A stretch of DNA of 39,615 nucleotides from Proteiniphilum sp. UBA1403. Lineage in GTDB: Bacteria; Bacteroidota; Bacteroidia; Bacteroidales; Dysgonomonadaceae. The stretch is taken from assembly GCA_002305715.1 (NCBI GenBank), contig DBQD01000054.1:61710-101324 (forward strand), given 5' to 3'. This document shows, one piece after another, positions 17,252 to 27,010 of this stretch (position 1 is its first letter; each line of letters opens with the position of its first letter). Made by a program: the position numbers and the translations under genes. The notes under the pieces were generated by a model. That model saw only the letters and a list, made by a program, of their open reading frames with translations, ran no database searches and was not told the origin of the DNA.

Positions 17252-18676
17252 TTATAATCCAAAGCTTTGCTTTTCAATTATATCAAGTACAAAACCAAGC
17301 AGTCCCACTAGGATGATTGCTCCTGTACAGATGACAAGGCTGACTTTATTCCAATTATCCGTATTAATTGTTTCTATCGGCTGCTCATTCTGATTAATGA
17401 ACATGGCTTTCACCACTCTCAGGTAATAATAAAGTGAGATAATAGTGTTGACCACGGCTACAATTACCAAGAGATAAAAACCCTGTTGTGCGGCAGAGGA
17501 GAAGATGAAAAACTTACTCATAAAACCGGCAAAGGGAGCTACACCGGCCAAAGAGAACATGGCCAACATCATCACGAAGCTAAGCTTAGGGTTTGACTGA
17601 TAAAGACCGTTGTAGTCGGCAATCTCTATTTTCCCAGTCCGGTTCTCTATGGCTGAAATCACACCAAAAGCAGCCAGGTTGGAAAAGAGATAGACCAGGA
17701 TGTAGTAAATTACGGTAGTCATACCCAATGTTGAACCACTGATGATTCCCAACCCTACATAACCCGCTTGGGAGATGGATGAAAATGCCAGGAATCGTTT
17801 GATATTTTGCTGCCTTAGTGCAAATAGGTTACCCAGGGTGATGGTCACAATAATGATCCAGAACAGCAGCGTCTGCCATTCATGCACATAACTTCCAAAC
17901 AACTTGAATAGCAGTGTCATCAGTACAAATGCCGCCGATCCCTTCGAAACGACCGATAGATAGGAGGTAACATTGGAGGGTGCACCCTCATACACATCGG
18001 CAGTCCACAGATGAAACGGTACGAAAGACACCTTGAAAAACAACCCGGACAGGAAGAAGATAAACGCCATGATCTGCAAAGCATTGAGCGCCATCCGAGG
18101 GGCTATCTCCGAGAAGTAGAGACTGCCGGTAGTGCCATAAAGATATGATATGCCGAAAAGGAGGATACCCGAAGAGAATGCCGAAAGGAGAATAAACTTC
18201 GCACCACCTTCCGCCGATTTTTTGCAATGTTTATTGAATGCAACCAATGTAGCTAAGGGGATAGACGCAGTCTCCAATCCAATGAAGAACAGGAGTAGGT
18301 GCCCGCTTGAGATCATGAGATACATTCCTAGTAGTGTACTTAGTGTAAGGAAATAGTATTCACCCTGTTGGCTCTTCATTTTGATGCTCTCGAACAAATG
18401 TTTCGATTGCAGGAATATGATCAACGTTGCCACATTAAGTATGCTCTTAATGATTGTCATCACGGGCTGGTATTGATACATTCCGCCGAACGCTTCACCC
18501 GCAGCAGTCGGTACAAAATTCAGAAGGGTATGCAACGCAAAGAGCAGGATTGCTACCGGTTGAAAATATTGTTTCCCTCTCTTGCCGGCAGTGATGTCGA
18601 AGAGCAGTAGGATTAGGAGGACAATCAATAGTGAAACCTCGCTACACATGATCAGAAAATTATCGAAATAACTCAT
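17252..18676 (-). CDS. nuoN: NADH-quinone oxidoreductase subunit N
   Basis: A 474-residue antiporter-like membrane subunit of complex I, with about 14 transmembrane segments, forming one of three ion channels in the membrane arm. The conserved transmembrane glutamate is E135 in FIGLETASIPL and the TM7 lysine is K215 in GLFFKVSFVPFHLWTADVYEGAP. It is the last gene of the nuo operon, 22 bp after nuoM. Its stop converges on the GH105 gene across a 168-bp gap. Confidence 0.95.
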   Translation of the reverse strand: MSYFDNFLIMCSEVSLLIVLLILLLFDITAGKRGKQYFQPVAILLFALHTLLNFVPTAAGEAFGGMYQYQPVMTIIKSILNVATLIIFLQSKHLFESIKMKSQQGEYYFLTLSTLLGMYLMISSGHLLLFFIGLETASIPLATLVAFNKHCKKSAEGGAKFILLSAFSSGILLFGISYLYGTTGSLYFSEIAPRMALNALQIMAFIFFLSGLFFKVSFVPFHLWTADVYEGAPSNVTSYLSVVSKGSAAFVLMTLLFKLFGSYVHEWQTLLFWIIIVTITLGNLFALRQQNIKRFLAFSSISQAGYVGLGIISGSTLGMTTVIYYILVYLFSNLAAFGVISAIENRTGKIEIADYNGLYQSNPKLSFVMMLAMFSLAGVAPFAGFMSKFFIFSSAAQQGFYLLVIVAVVNTIISLYYYLRVVKAMFINQNEQPIETINTDNWNKVSLVICTGAIILVGLLGFVLDIIEKQSFGL

Positions 18677-18698
18677 GAAAATAGGTGTTGTTTGTTCG

Positions 18699-20177
18699 TT
18701 ATTTTGCTACCTGGAGCAAGCTTCCAAAACTATCGCTGATGATTTCTGCAACCCCTGTTGGGAAGGAGCCGATATAGAGAATACCAGCAATGAGTGTAAC
18801 TACGGCCAACCGCTCATACCAATGGGCATCATCGAGCTTTCCGTGCCCTTCATTCTGCAGAGGACCCTGTAGAAACCTGCCAATACTGCGAAGAATGTAC
18901 ACCGCACCCACAACAATGGATGTAACGGCTGCAATTGTCAGAACACGTCTAAAGAGATCGCCATTTTCAAAGGAGCCTACAAAAATCGTCATCTCCGCAA
19001 CGAATCCACTTAAGCCCGGAACCCCTATATTGGAGAAACCGGCAATCACAAAACTGACCCCCAGGAACGGCATGATTTTCATCAATCCCCCCATTTCGGT
19101 AATCAACCGGGTGTGTGTGCGTCCGTATATCATTCCAATCAATGCAAAGAATAGTGCGGTAATCAGTCCGTGCGATAGCATCTGCAATACGGCTCCCGTC
19201 ATCGATGTCTGCGTGAGCATCAATATGGCAAACAGTACCAGGTTGCAGTGACTTACCGAAGAATAGGCGTTGATATATTTCAGGTCGGTCTGCCGTATGG
19301 CGGCAAATGCACCATATACCACGCCAATACCCGTGAGGAGGAGAAAAATAGGGGATAACCTTTCCGCCGCCATGGGCATTAACTGGATGGCTATCCGGAA
19401 ACAACCATATCCGCCCAGTTTCATCAACACACCGGCATGTAGCATAGAAACAGCGGTTGGTGCCGAAGCATGTCCGTCGGGCGACCAGGTATGAAAAGGG
19501 AAAAGAGCCCCCAAGACACCAAATCCGAAGAAGGTGAGGGTGAAAAAGAAATATTGCTGTTCCGCTGCCATCGGATGATGCACCAATTCAGAGATGTGCA
19601 TGGAGGTAGCTCCCGAACCGAAATAGATACCCAAGATACCTACCAACAAGATCATGGAGGAGCCCATCAGCATAAGCGTCAGCTTCATAGCCGAATATGC
19701 CTTCGGTCCGCTACCCCAAACACCAATCAGCAGATACATCGGAATAAGTGCTGTTTCGTAAAACAGAAACAGTGTAAATAGATCGAGGGTGATGAAGAAG
19801 CCATATACACCGGTCGCAAGGAGGCAGTACCACAAGAAAAACTCTTTGGTTAGCGGTGCTATCTTCCACGAGACAAAAGTACCGGTAAAGACAATAACCG
19901 ATGAGAGGCAGAGCATGACCACCGACACGCCATCTACTCCCACTGCGTACTGAATATTGAGTGGTTTAAACCAAGAGAGGGAGGCTGTGAAGAGCATCGA
20001 ATCCGTATTGCCACTGTTTCGTACCGCAATATAGTGGTAGGCAAGATAAGCCGATAACAGGACCAGCAACGAACTGCCGGTCACCATGACTCCCAAGATC
20101 TGCTTTCTACTTCGTACCACAAACAGGGCGAGGATCATCAGCAGCGGAAGGAGCACAAAGAGGGATAAAAAATTCAT
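18699..20177 (-). CDS. nuoM: NADH-quinone oxidoreductase subunit M
   Basis: A 492-residue antiporter-like subunit with about 14 transmembrane segments. The TM5 glutamate is E141 in FLFYETALIPMYLL, and a lysine is kept at K253 in HAGVLMKLGGYG. By hand alignment the TM7 lysine seen in E. coli NuoM is replaced by L222 in FGVLGALFPFHTW. The frame is open from an ATG at 20198, directly after the nuoL stop; I chose the ATG at 20177 because it starts the hydrophobic N-terminus and leaves a normal gap, but the longer form cannot be excluded. Confidence 0.93.
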   Translation of the reverse strand: MNFLSLFVLLPLLMILALFVVRSRKQILGVMVTGSSLLVLLSAYLAYHYIAVRNSGNTDSMLFTASLSWFKPLNIQYAVGVDGVSVVMLCLSSVIVFTGTFVSWKIAPLTKEFFLWYCLLATGVYGFFITLDLFTLFLFYETALIPMYLLIGVWGSGPKAYSAMKLTLMLMGSSMILLVGILGIYFGSGATSMHISELVHHPMAAEQQYFFFTLTFFGFGVLGALFPFHTWSPDGHASAPTAVSMLHAGVLMKLGGYGCFRIAIQLMPMAAERLSPIFLLLTGIGVVYGAFAAIRQTDLKYINAYSSVSHCNLVLFAILMLTQTSMTGAVLQMLSHGLITALFFALIGMIYGRTHTRLITEMGGLMKIMPFLGVSFVIAGFSNIGVPGLSGFVAEMTIFVGSFENGDLFRRVLTIAAVTSIVVGAVYILRSIGRFLQGPLQNEGHGKLDDAHWYERLAVVTLIAGILYIGSFPTGVAEIISDSFGSLLQVAK

Positions 20178-20198
20178 ATCTCTATTTTTTTTAGTCAT

Positions 20199-22100
20199 TT
20201 AAACAAACAGGATCAATGCGGTAATAAGCAGGGTGCCAAACAGGAATACCCAGGCGTACCATTGAATTTCTCCCGACTGAAAACCTCTGATTCTGACAGA
20301 GAACCAGTCGGTTACCGAGGCAATTCCATTGATAAACCCATCTACCACATGGCGGTCGAACCAAGCAAAAACACGCGAAACTCCATTGAACAAAATCTTT
20401 TTGGTAATGAAGAGATAGACCTCATCCATGTAAAAGCGGTGACTCGCAGCTTTGTGAAAACCCCTCAAAGCAGTAGGAACCGTAGCCGTTCTTTTGTTGG
20501 GATACTGATAAAGTCGACTTGCAATGAAAATTGCAACCACAGCCACCACAACACTTACTCCCGCCACCATCCAGTTCATGTGTATGGCATATGGTGCCCG
20601 GTTGGCTGTAACAAACTGTCCAAAGGGGATTAAACCACCCAAGATGGTGGGTATTGCCAGAAATACCAGCGGGAAGGTCATGGACTTGGGCGACTCATGG
20701 GGTGTATGTGCATGTTGTTTTTCTTTTCCCCAAAAGATGGAGAAGTACAACCTAAACATATAGAACGCAGTGAGTGCCGCCACAACCGTCATCCATATAC
20801 CCATTCCCGTGCTGAAGTGATAGGTAGCCGAAAGAATCTCATCCTTGCTGAAAAAGCCGGAGAAAGGAGGAATACCCGCAATGGCAAGGCACGCAATCAG
20901 GAACGTGAGATGGGTCACGGGCATATGTTTGCGTAGACCCCCCATGTTCTCCATCTCGTTGCTATGGACAGCATGAATAACAGACCCTGCACCCAAGAAT
21001 AGCAACGCCTTGAACATGGCATGGGTGTAAAGGTGAAACATGGAGGCCATATATCCCAATCCATGATGCCCTTCAAGCTTGGAGACCCCCAACGCCACCA
21101 TCATAAACCCAATCTGGGAGATGGTGGAGAATGCCAGCACCCGTTTGATGTCGGTCTGCACCATCGCAATAAGCGCTGCAAACATCGACGTGAAGGCTCC
21201 CACATAGGCCACTCCCTGCAACACTTCTGGAGTGAACAGAACATACACCGGGAACAGTCGCGCAACCAGATAGACTCCAGCCACCACCATTGTGGCAGCA
21301 TGAATCAGTGCCGATACCGGAGTGGGACCCTCCATGGCATCGGGTAGCCAAATATGCAGTGGGAACATGGCCGACTTGCCCGTACCCCCAATAAAGATCA
21401 ATGCCATAGCCCATACAAGTGCCGAAGTACCCAGGAATTGTGCCGAGATTGCCTGTTGGAAAATCGAGCTGTCGCCCGATGTGAGCGTTCCAAAATCGAA
21501 CGTTTGAGTGAAATAGGAAAGCACCAGGATGCCGATAAGGAAAAACATATCGGCAAAGCGGGTCACAATAAAAGCTTTCTTGGCTGCAGCCACAGCAGAC
21601 GGTTTTGTATAGTAGAACCCAATGAGCAAGTAGGAGGAGACCCCCACCAGTTCCCAAAAGATGTACATCTGAAAGATGTTGGTCGATAGCACCAACCCCA
21701 TCATCGAAAAGGTAAATAGAGAGAGGAAGGCATAATAACGTTGAAACCCCTTTTCCCCCTTCATGTAGCCCAAGCTGTAGATATGCACCATCAACGAAAC
21801 AGTAGAAATAACGACCAGCATCATCACCGAAATAGGATCGAGCAGAATTCCCATATCGATATGCAGGTTCGTACCCATTTTTAGCCAGAGCACATTTATT
21901 GGAATCACTGTTTGAAAAACAGCATCGATGCGTTGTGTTGTAAAGTAGCTGAAAGCTGCAACATAGGAGAGCTGCGCCATTATCAGGAGACTTCCTGTCC
22001 CGATTAATCCCGATATCTTGTGACTCAATTTAATGCCAAACAGACCCAGCAAGATGAAGGATGTCAATGGCAGCAGTAGTATGAAGAGTGTATATTCCAT
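20199..22100 (-). CDS. nuoL: NADH-quinone oxidoreductase subunit L
   Basis: A 633-residue distal antiporter-like subunit with about 15-16 transmembrane segments. E150 in IFWELVGVSSYLLIG and K242 in FIGGTGKSAMFPLHIWLPDAMEGPTPVSALIHAATMV match the ion-channel residues, and the C-terminal part carries the lateral helix and final transmembrane segment typical of NuoL. The start is 4 bp after the nuoK stop, and nuoM follows directly. Confidence 0.95.
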   Translation of the reverse strand: MEYTLFILLLPLTSFILLGLFGIKLSHKISGLIGTGSLLIMAQLSYVAAFSYFTTQRIDAVFQTVIPINVLWLKMGTNLHIDMGILLDPISVMMLVVISTVSLMVHIYSLGYMKGEKGFQRYYAFLSLFTFSMMGLVLSTNIFQMYIFWELVGVSSYLLIGFYYTKPSAVAAAKKAFIVTRFADMFFLIGILVLSYFTQTFDFGTLTSGDSSIFQQAISAQFLGTSALVWAMALIFIGGTGKSAMFPLHIWLPDAMEGPTPVSALIHAATMVVAGVYLVARLFPVYVLFTPEVLQGVAYVGAFTSMFAALIAMVQTDIKRVLAFSTISQIGFMMVALGVSKLEGHHGLGYMASMFHLYTHAMFKALLFLGAGSVIHAVHSNEMENMGGLRKHMPVTHLTFLIACLAIAGIPPFSGFFSKDEILSATYHFSTGMGIWMTVVAALTAFYMFRLYFSIFWGKEKQHAHTPHESPKSMTFPLVFLAIPTILGGLIPFGQFVTANRAPYAIHMNWMVAGVSVVVAVVAIFIASRLYQYPNKRTATVPTALRGFHKAASHRFYMDEVYLFITKKILFNGVSRVFAWFDRHVVDGFINGIASVTDWFSVRIRGFQSGEIQWYAWVFLFGTLLITALILFV

Positions 22101-22104
22101 GCGT

Positions 22105-22440
22105 TTATCCTTTCATGTTTTTGAGGTTATCCACATCTGCATTACCAAAATTGCGGTACAGGTTGATGATGATGGCGATGGCGACAGCCGTCTCACAAGC
22201 TGCAATGGCAATGGTGAATAGAGCAAAAAACATCCCATCCATCATCTCCGGAAAAAGATACCGGTTGAATATCACAAAATTGATATCGGACGCATTCAGT
22301 ATCAACTCCACTGAAATTAGCATCATCATTAAATTCCGCCTTGTGAAGAAGCCATAGATACCTGCAAAAAACATCACCAGGCTCACAAGTTGAAATACAA
22401 GCAGGGACACACCCGCATTATTGATCAATAATTCTCCCAT
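22105..22440 (-). CDS. nuoK: NADH-quinone oxidoreductase subunit K
   Basis: A 111-residue, three-helix membrane subunit. The frame is open further upstream from a TTG (22518) inside nuoJ, but the ATG at 22440 starts the natural N-terminus (GELLINNAGVSLL) and lies 2 bp after the nuoJ stop codon. The family block LMMMLISVELILNASDINFVIF holds the conserved glutamate that contributes to the proton path, and CETAVAIAIIINLYR ends the third helix. Confidence 0.94.
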   Translation of the reverse strand: MGELLINNAGVSLLVFQLVSLVMFFAGIYGFFTRRNLMMMLISVELILNASDINFVIFNRYLFPEMMDGMFFALFTIAIAACETAVAIAIIINLYRNFGNADVDNLKNMKG

Positions 22441-22442
22441 AA

Positions 22443-22982
22443 TTATAACTCCGTCTCGTTTGGTACATTCTTCACTGTCTTCGTCTTTCGGGCAATTAGG
22501 ATAGCCCCCACAATGCAAGCCAGCAGCAGTATACTCATCATCTCAAAAGAAAGTAGGTACTGCTGTTTTCCTGTTCCCAGCATGGTGGTGCCGATCTCTT
22601 GCATGGTCAGCTCCTTTTTCTCGATATACTGAACAACCCCAACAACATTGTTCAGAATGATATCACCGCAAAGTAGCACCCCTGCAACCGATAGGAGTAT
22701 GCATGAGCCCAACTTCCATCCCTGTCTGATAGGGACTCTCTTCCCCGGCTTGTGGGTTAGAAATATGGCCATGATAAACAGCACCATGATGCCACCGGCA
22801 TAAACTGATATCTGTACGGCAAATAGGAAATAGTAACCCAGCATCATGTAAAGTCCGGCAGTGGCCAACAGCACAAACAGCAGGTAGGTGGCCGAACGGA
22901 CAATTCTTTTGCTCGTCACAGTCAGAATGGAAAAGGCTGTGATAACAAACGCAAGCAGATAAAATATAATATGTTCCGTCAT
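22443..22982 (-). CDS. nuoJ: NADH-quinone oxidoreductase subunit J
   Basis: A 179-residue, five-helix subunit. ATYLLFVLLATAGLYMMLGYYFLFAVQISVYAGGIMVLFIMAIFL shows the conserved TM3 region with its helix-breaking glycines. Its ATG overlaps the nuoI stop by 4 bp (ATGA), indicating translational coupling. nuoK begins 2 bp after its stop. Confidence 0.94.
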   Translation of the reverse strand: MTEHIIFYLLAFVITAFSILTVTSKRIVRSATYLLFVLLATAGLYMMLGYYFLFAVQISVYAGGIMVLFIMAIFLTHKPGKRVPIRQGWKLGSCILLSVAGVLLCGDIILNNVVGVVQYIEKKELTMQEIGTTMLGTGKQQYLLSFEMMSILLLACIVGAILIARKTKTVKNVPNETEL

Positions 22983-23503
22983 GCTTCTTTATTTTCTTTT
23001 TTGATTGTTGTGTTGGTAGTAGCTGGTGCTGTATCTTTCTTTCTCTCACGCAGTTTTGAGTCCTCACGATTGAGTCGGTGTAATAGCTTGCTTTTGTCGA
23101 ATACAGCACCCTCAAATTCGTTGTTGAAGATAATGGCATCCGATGGGCAGGTAATCACGCACAGATTGCAGAAGGTGCAACTTCCGTAATTCCAGAGGTG
23201 CTTATTCAGAATCTTCTTCTTTTTCCCATCTTCGGTCTCTATCGTTGTGGAGAGCACCTCAATAGAACCGTTTGGACAGTTCATCATGCAGATGCCACAC
23301 GCCGTACAGGCATGTTCGTTGTTTTCGTCGTGGGGCATGATCAGTTCCGAACGCCAACGGTTGGAGATGGTCAACGTTTTTCTGTTCTCCGGGTATTGCA
23401 TTGTCACCTTGGGAGTAAAGAGCTCTTTCCATGTGACAATCATTCCTCCTGCGAGCGACCTCAGTGCTGTGAAGATACCCTCGATATAGTTGAAAAATTT
23501 CAT
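22979..23503 (-). CDS. nuoI: NADH-quinone oxidoreductase subunit I (8Fe ferredoxin type)
   Basis: A 174-residue subunit carrying iron-sulfur clusters N6a and N6b on the peripheral arm. Cluster ligands are C66, C69, C72 and C76 in CTACGICMMNCPNG, then C109, C112, C115 and C119 in CTFCNLCVITCP. A Lys/Thr-rich tail follows (DTAPATTNTTIKKENKEA). With NuoEFG absent, this and NuoB are the only [4Fe-4S] carriers visible in the operon. Confidence 0.95.
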   Translation of the reverse strand: MKFFNYIEGIFTALRSLAGGMIVTWKELFTPKVTMQYPENRKTLTISNRWRSELIMPHDENNEHACTACGICMMNCPNGSIEVLSTTIETEDGKKKKILNKHLWNYGSCTFCNLCVITCPSDAIIFNNEFEGAVFDKSKLLHRLNREDSKLRERKKDTAPATTNTTIKKENKEA

Positions 23504-23539
23504 ATGATTAATTGTGTGATACGCTTTTGGATCAATACA

Positions 23540-24664
23540 TTAGTTGCCAAACAGGGCAGGGAAGAGATCTGTCAATGTGAAGCCCGACAGTACAATCATC
23601 ACCATTACCAGCATATTTACCAGATTGATAGGGAGCAGGTATTTCCATTCCAGATTAAGCAGCAAATCAATACGCAATCGTGGGAAAGACCAGCGTACCC
23701 ATAGACTGATGAACATCAAAATCCCGGCTTTACCAATGAACCAAACCCAGGAGGGAATGTACCACATGACTTGGTTGAATGCCTCCCAACCTTTTATCTG
23801 TATGGGCATCCATCCTCCCAAAAAGAGGGTAGCGGCTACTGCGGCCACGATGAACATGTTGAGATATTCCGACAGATAGAAAAAGCCGAACTGCAATCCG
23901 GAATATTCGGTGTGATAGCCTGCAGTGAGTTCTGACTCAGCTTCCGGGAGATCGAAAGGACCGCGGTTGGTCTCGGCATGACCCGAAATCAGGTAGATGA
24001 TAAACGCGATTAACGCCGGTAAATGTCCATTGAAGAGATTCCAGCAGTATCGTTGCCCCTCAATGATCTCCGAGAATTGCATGCTGCCGCTCAGTACCAC
24101 AATTGTCATCAGGGCAAACCCGGCAGAGAGCTCGTAACTGATAAACTGAGCACCGCTACGCATAGCACCAATCATGGAGTACTTGTTGTTGCTCGACCAT
24201 CCGGCCAGTAATATGCCAATGATTCCCAACGAGGATACCGACAGTAGATAAAAGACTCCGATGTTGAAGTCGAGGGCATGCAGGTTTATTCCAAAGGGTA
24301 GTTCTCCAAATGCCAGAACGGATGACACGATCACAAAAAAAGGTGCGACAAAGAAAAGAAACTTATCTGCTTTCTTTATGTGAATCACCTCCTTGATGAG
24401 GATCTTAATCATGTCAGCAAGAGATTGAAAAATACCATATTTCCCCACTCTGTTAGGCCCCAGACGTGCCTGAAAGAATGCGGCTATTTTACGTTCAATG
24501 TAAATCATTACAAGGGCAATAAGAGCATACATCACGAGGATCATTGCACCCACCAATATTCCTTCTACCACAATGGCCCATCCTGGGGCAAAGTTACTGT
24601 GTAAGAAATTGTCAATTGCCGCGAGAAATTTAGTCAGCTCCAGAGGTTGTGAATAGATCAGCAT
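23540..24664 (-). CDS. nuoH: NADH-quinone oxidoreductase subunit H
   Basis: A 374-residue, roughly 8-9 helix subunit that forms the quinone-binding tunnel with NuoB and NuoD. The family signature RKIAAFFQARLGPNRVGKYG lies in the first loop, GELPFG in a middle helix, and FDLPEAESELTAGYHTEYSG in the acidic loop facing the quinone site. The longest frame starts at a TTG at 24673; I prefer the ATG at 24664, 47 bp after the nuoCD stop. Confidence 0.94.
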   Translation of the reverse strand: MLIYSQPLELTKFLAAIDNFLHSNFAPGWAIVVEGILVGAMILVMYALIALVMIYIERKIAAFFQARLGPNRVGKYGIFQSLADMIKILIKEVIHIKKADKFLFFVAPFFVIVSSVLAFGELPFGINLHALDFNIGVFYLLSVSSLGIIGILLAGWSSNNKYSMIGAMRSGAQFISYELSAGFALMTIVVLSGSMQFSEIIEGQRYCWNLFNGHLPALIAFIIYLISGHAETNRGPFDLPEAESELTAGYHTEYSGLQFGFFYLSEYLNMFIVAAVAATLFLGGWMPIQIKGWEAFNQVMWYIPSWVWFIGKAGILMFISLWVRWSFPRLRIDLLLNLEWKYLLPINLVNMLVMVMIVLSGFTLTDLFPALFGN

Positions 24665-24711
24665 CGTTCTCAATCGATATAATTTCCTTTATGTTATTGT
24701 TGTTAAATGCT

Positions 24712-26343
24712 TTACCGGTCAATATCGGGGATCACAAAGTCCAAAGAGCCGGTGATACCAATGAGATCTGAAAGAAATGCCCCCCGACTTATTAGGGGTA
24801 CTACCGATACAGCCGACAAAGAGGGGGAGCGGAACTTCACACGATAGGGGTTTTTCTCTCCTGTGCTCTCAATGAACACACCAAACTCACCTTTACCTGT
24901 CTCTACGCTCTGAAAATATTGACCCACCGGAATACGGATGATGGGTTTCAGCTTGGCACATATCGCACCGGAGGGAATATTGTCGATCAGCTGTTCTATG
25001 ATATGCAGCGACTCCGCAATCTCGTCGAGTCTATTCAAATAGCGGGCATAGGAATCCCCTTCAGTGCGTACAATCTCTTTGAATGCCACACGGTCATAAA
25101 GTGCATAGGGTTTATGCTTGCGCACATCGCACGACCAGCCTGAGGCTCTTCCTGCAGGACCTGTTACGCCATAGCTAATGGCATCTTCGCGGCACAGGTG
25201 ACCTATATGCACCATTCGTCCCAATGCAATGGCATTGTGAGAAAAGAAATGGTCGTACTCCTTCAACTTCTCGCGCATATAAGGAATGAATGCCTTGACA
25301 TCCTTTTGAAAGTCTGGGTATATATCAAACATAACCCCACCCACCACATTTTGGTTGATGATGAGTCGACCACCGCAGGTTTTGTCGAATATATCGAGTA
25401 CATGCTCTCTTTCGCGCATGCCATAGATGAAGGCAGTGGTAGCGCCCAGATCGTTACAGTGTGTAGCCCAGGCGAGCAGGTGCGAGCTGATGCGTTGTAG
25501 TTCATCCATGATGGTGCGAATATACTGAGCCCGCTCGGGGACCTCAATCTCTGCACCTTTCTCAATACACATGCATAGTGCGTGGCGATTGATATTGGCC
25601 GAGAGGTAATCGAGGCGATCGGTCAGATGCAGCATCTGCGGATAGGTCATGCTTTCGCACAACTTCTCAATACCTCGGTGAATATATCCACTGTGGACAT
25701 CAATTTTTTTGACAATCTCTCCATCGAGTGCTGTTCTGAAGTGCATCACTCCGTGTGTGGAGGGATGTTGGGGACCGATGTTCACAATATAATCCTCCTC
25801 GTCGAAGAGGGGCACCTGCTCTTCAATCAACTCACCGTTCTCTTTTTCTACAATACGGGGAGCGATGTCGCTGATCTCACTGCTGACTACAGTCTCTGGA
25901 TTCAGCTTGGGGTCGTGCAGATAGTCCTTCCTAAATGGAAAACCTTTCCATTCATCGTTCAGCAGGAAACGACGCATATCGGGATTGTTGATGAAACGTA
26001 TGCCAAAAAGAGCATATATCTCCCGCTCGTTCAGATGGGCAGTCTCGTAAAGATCAGTTACCGAATAGAGGAGTGGATTATCTCGATCGGTAGTAGCTGT
26101 TATAAGTACCAGCTCTTTAGTGAGGTCGGTCGATACGGAGAGTTGGTAGATCACTCCCAATCGATCTCCCCAATCCATTCCAATCAGGCTGATCAGATAG
26201 TCGAAGCAGAGAACTTCATTCTTGCGAAGCATCTTCATTACGAGATGTACTTCTTCTGGCCTCACAGTGACAGTCAGCCTTTTACGCTGTTCTATCTGTG
26301 CCTCAGGTGCTATTTTTTGTATGAATTGTATGATCTCCTTCAT
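24712..26343 (-). CDS. nuoCD: Fused NADH-quinone oxidoreductase subunits C and D
   Basis: A 543-residue fusion. Residues 1-145 are the 30-kDa NuoC domain with TAHLNEREIYALFGIRF and RRFLLNDEWKGFPFRKDY. From about 180 the 49-kDa NuoD domain follows, with IGPQHPSTHG (H193, H197), SGYIHRGIEK and the C-terminal RSPSLS segment. It lines the quinone site near cluster N2. The longest frame begins at a TTG (26385) inside nuoB; the ATG at 26343, 22 bp after the nuoB stop, is the likelier start. Fusion of C and D is known in several bacterial lineages, including E. coli and Bacteroidetes. Confidence 0.95.
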   Translation of the reverse strand: MKEIIQFIQKIAPEAQIEQRKRLTVTVRPEEVHLVMKMLRKNEVLCFDYLISLIGMDWGDRLGVIYQLSVSTDLTKELVLITATTDRDNPLLYSVTDLYETAHLNEREIYALFGIRFINNPDMRRFLLNDEWKGFPFRKDYLHDPKLNPETVVSSEISDIAPRIVEKENGELIEEQVPLFDEEDYIVNIGPQHPSTHGVMHFRTALDGEIVKKIDVHSGYIHRGIEKLCESMTYPQMLHLTDRLDYLSANINRHALCMCIEKGAEIEVPERAQYIRTIMDELQRISSHLLAWATHCNDLGATTAFIYGMREREHVLDIFDKTCGGRLIINQNVVGGVMFDIYPDFQKDVKAFIPYMREKLKEYDHFFSHNAIALGRMVHIGHLCREDAISYGVTGPAGRASGWSCDVRKHKPYALYDRVAFKEIVRTEGDSYARYLNRLDEIAESLHIIEQLIDNIPSGAICAKLKPIIRIPVGQYFQSVETGKGEFGVFIESTGEKNPYRVKFRSPSLSAVSVVPLISRGAFLSDLIGITGSLDFVIPDIDR

Positions 26344-26365
26344 TGTTGTGTCGGCTGCTATCCGG

Positions 26366-27010
26366 TTATTTTTTGTCGAATCCAATCATCGGATCAATCG
26401 CTCTTCCTGTCTCCCTGTCAATCAACGTCTCCGGACGATAGCTCCGTCTGATTCGTTTGTTGCCAAAGAAACGCTCAATTTTTACTTTTCGCTGTAGCTG
26501 CAGCAACCCGTAGAACAACGATTCCGGTCGCGGTGGACATCCCGGGATGTATACATCTACCGGAACAATCCGATCCACACCCTGAACCACATTGTAGGAA
26601 TTCAAAAAAGGACCACCCGAAATAGCACAGGCACCCATGGCTACCACATACTTTGGCTCAGCCATCTGGTCGTACACCCTTCGGAGCAGCGGAGCCATTT
26701 TATTCACAATGGTGCCGGCCACTACCATTACATCGGCCTGCCGAGGACTGTTTCGCGTGACCTCCATACCAAAGCGGGCAAGGTCGTAATGCGCCGCTGC
26801 TGCCGCCATAAATTCAATTCCACAGCAGCTGGTAGCAAAAGCTATTGGCCAAAGAGAATTGGAGCGACCCCAGTTAATTAACTGGTCAAGTTTTCCCACA
26901 ATTACACTACCCCCCGCTGCTTTCAGTTCATCTATATAGCGTTGCAGGGTATCGTTGTCTTTGAACTCCTCGGGCGGAAATTCATTTATTCTGACGTCGT
27001 TGACTTCCAT
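26366..27010 (-). CDS. nuoB: NADH-quinone oxidoreductase subunit B
   Basis: A 214-residue subunit carrying cluster N2, the final electron donor to quinone. Ligands are C62 and C63 in ATSCCGIEFMA, C128 in GACAISGGPF and C158 in GCPPRPE. The ATG at 27010 gives the family-like N-terminus (EVNDVRINEFPPEEFKDN) and a 25-bp overlap with nuoA; an upstream in-frame ATG at 27031 would add seven residues and lengthen the overlap to 46 bp. Confidence 0.94.
   Translation of the reverse strand: MEVNDVRINEFPPEEFKDNDTLQRYIDELKAAGGSVIVGKLDQLINWGRSNSLWPIAFATSCCGIEFMAAAAAHYDLARFGMEVTRNSPRQADVMVVAGTIVNKMAPLLRRVYDQMAEPKYVVAMGACAISGGPFLNSYNVVQGVDRIVPVDVYIPGCPPRPESLFYGLLQLQRKVKIERFFGNKRIRRSYRPETLIDRETGRAIDPMIGFDKK

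Noticed and set aside
25582..26451. 289-codon plus-strand open frame
   Set aside because: It is fully antisense to nuoCD/nuoB, has no recognisable domain, and the opposite strand is clearly coding; a shadow frame.
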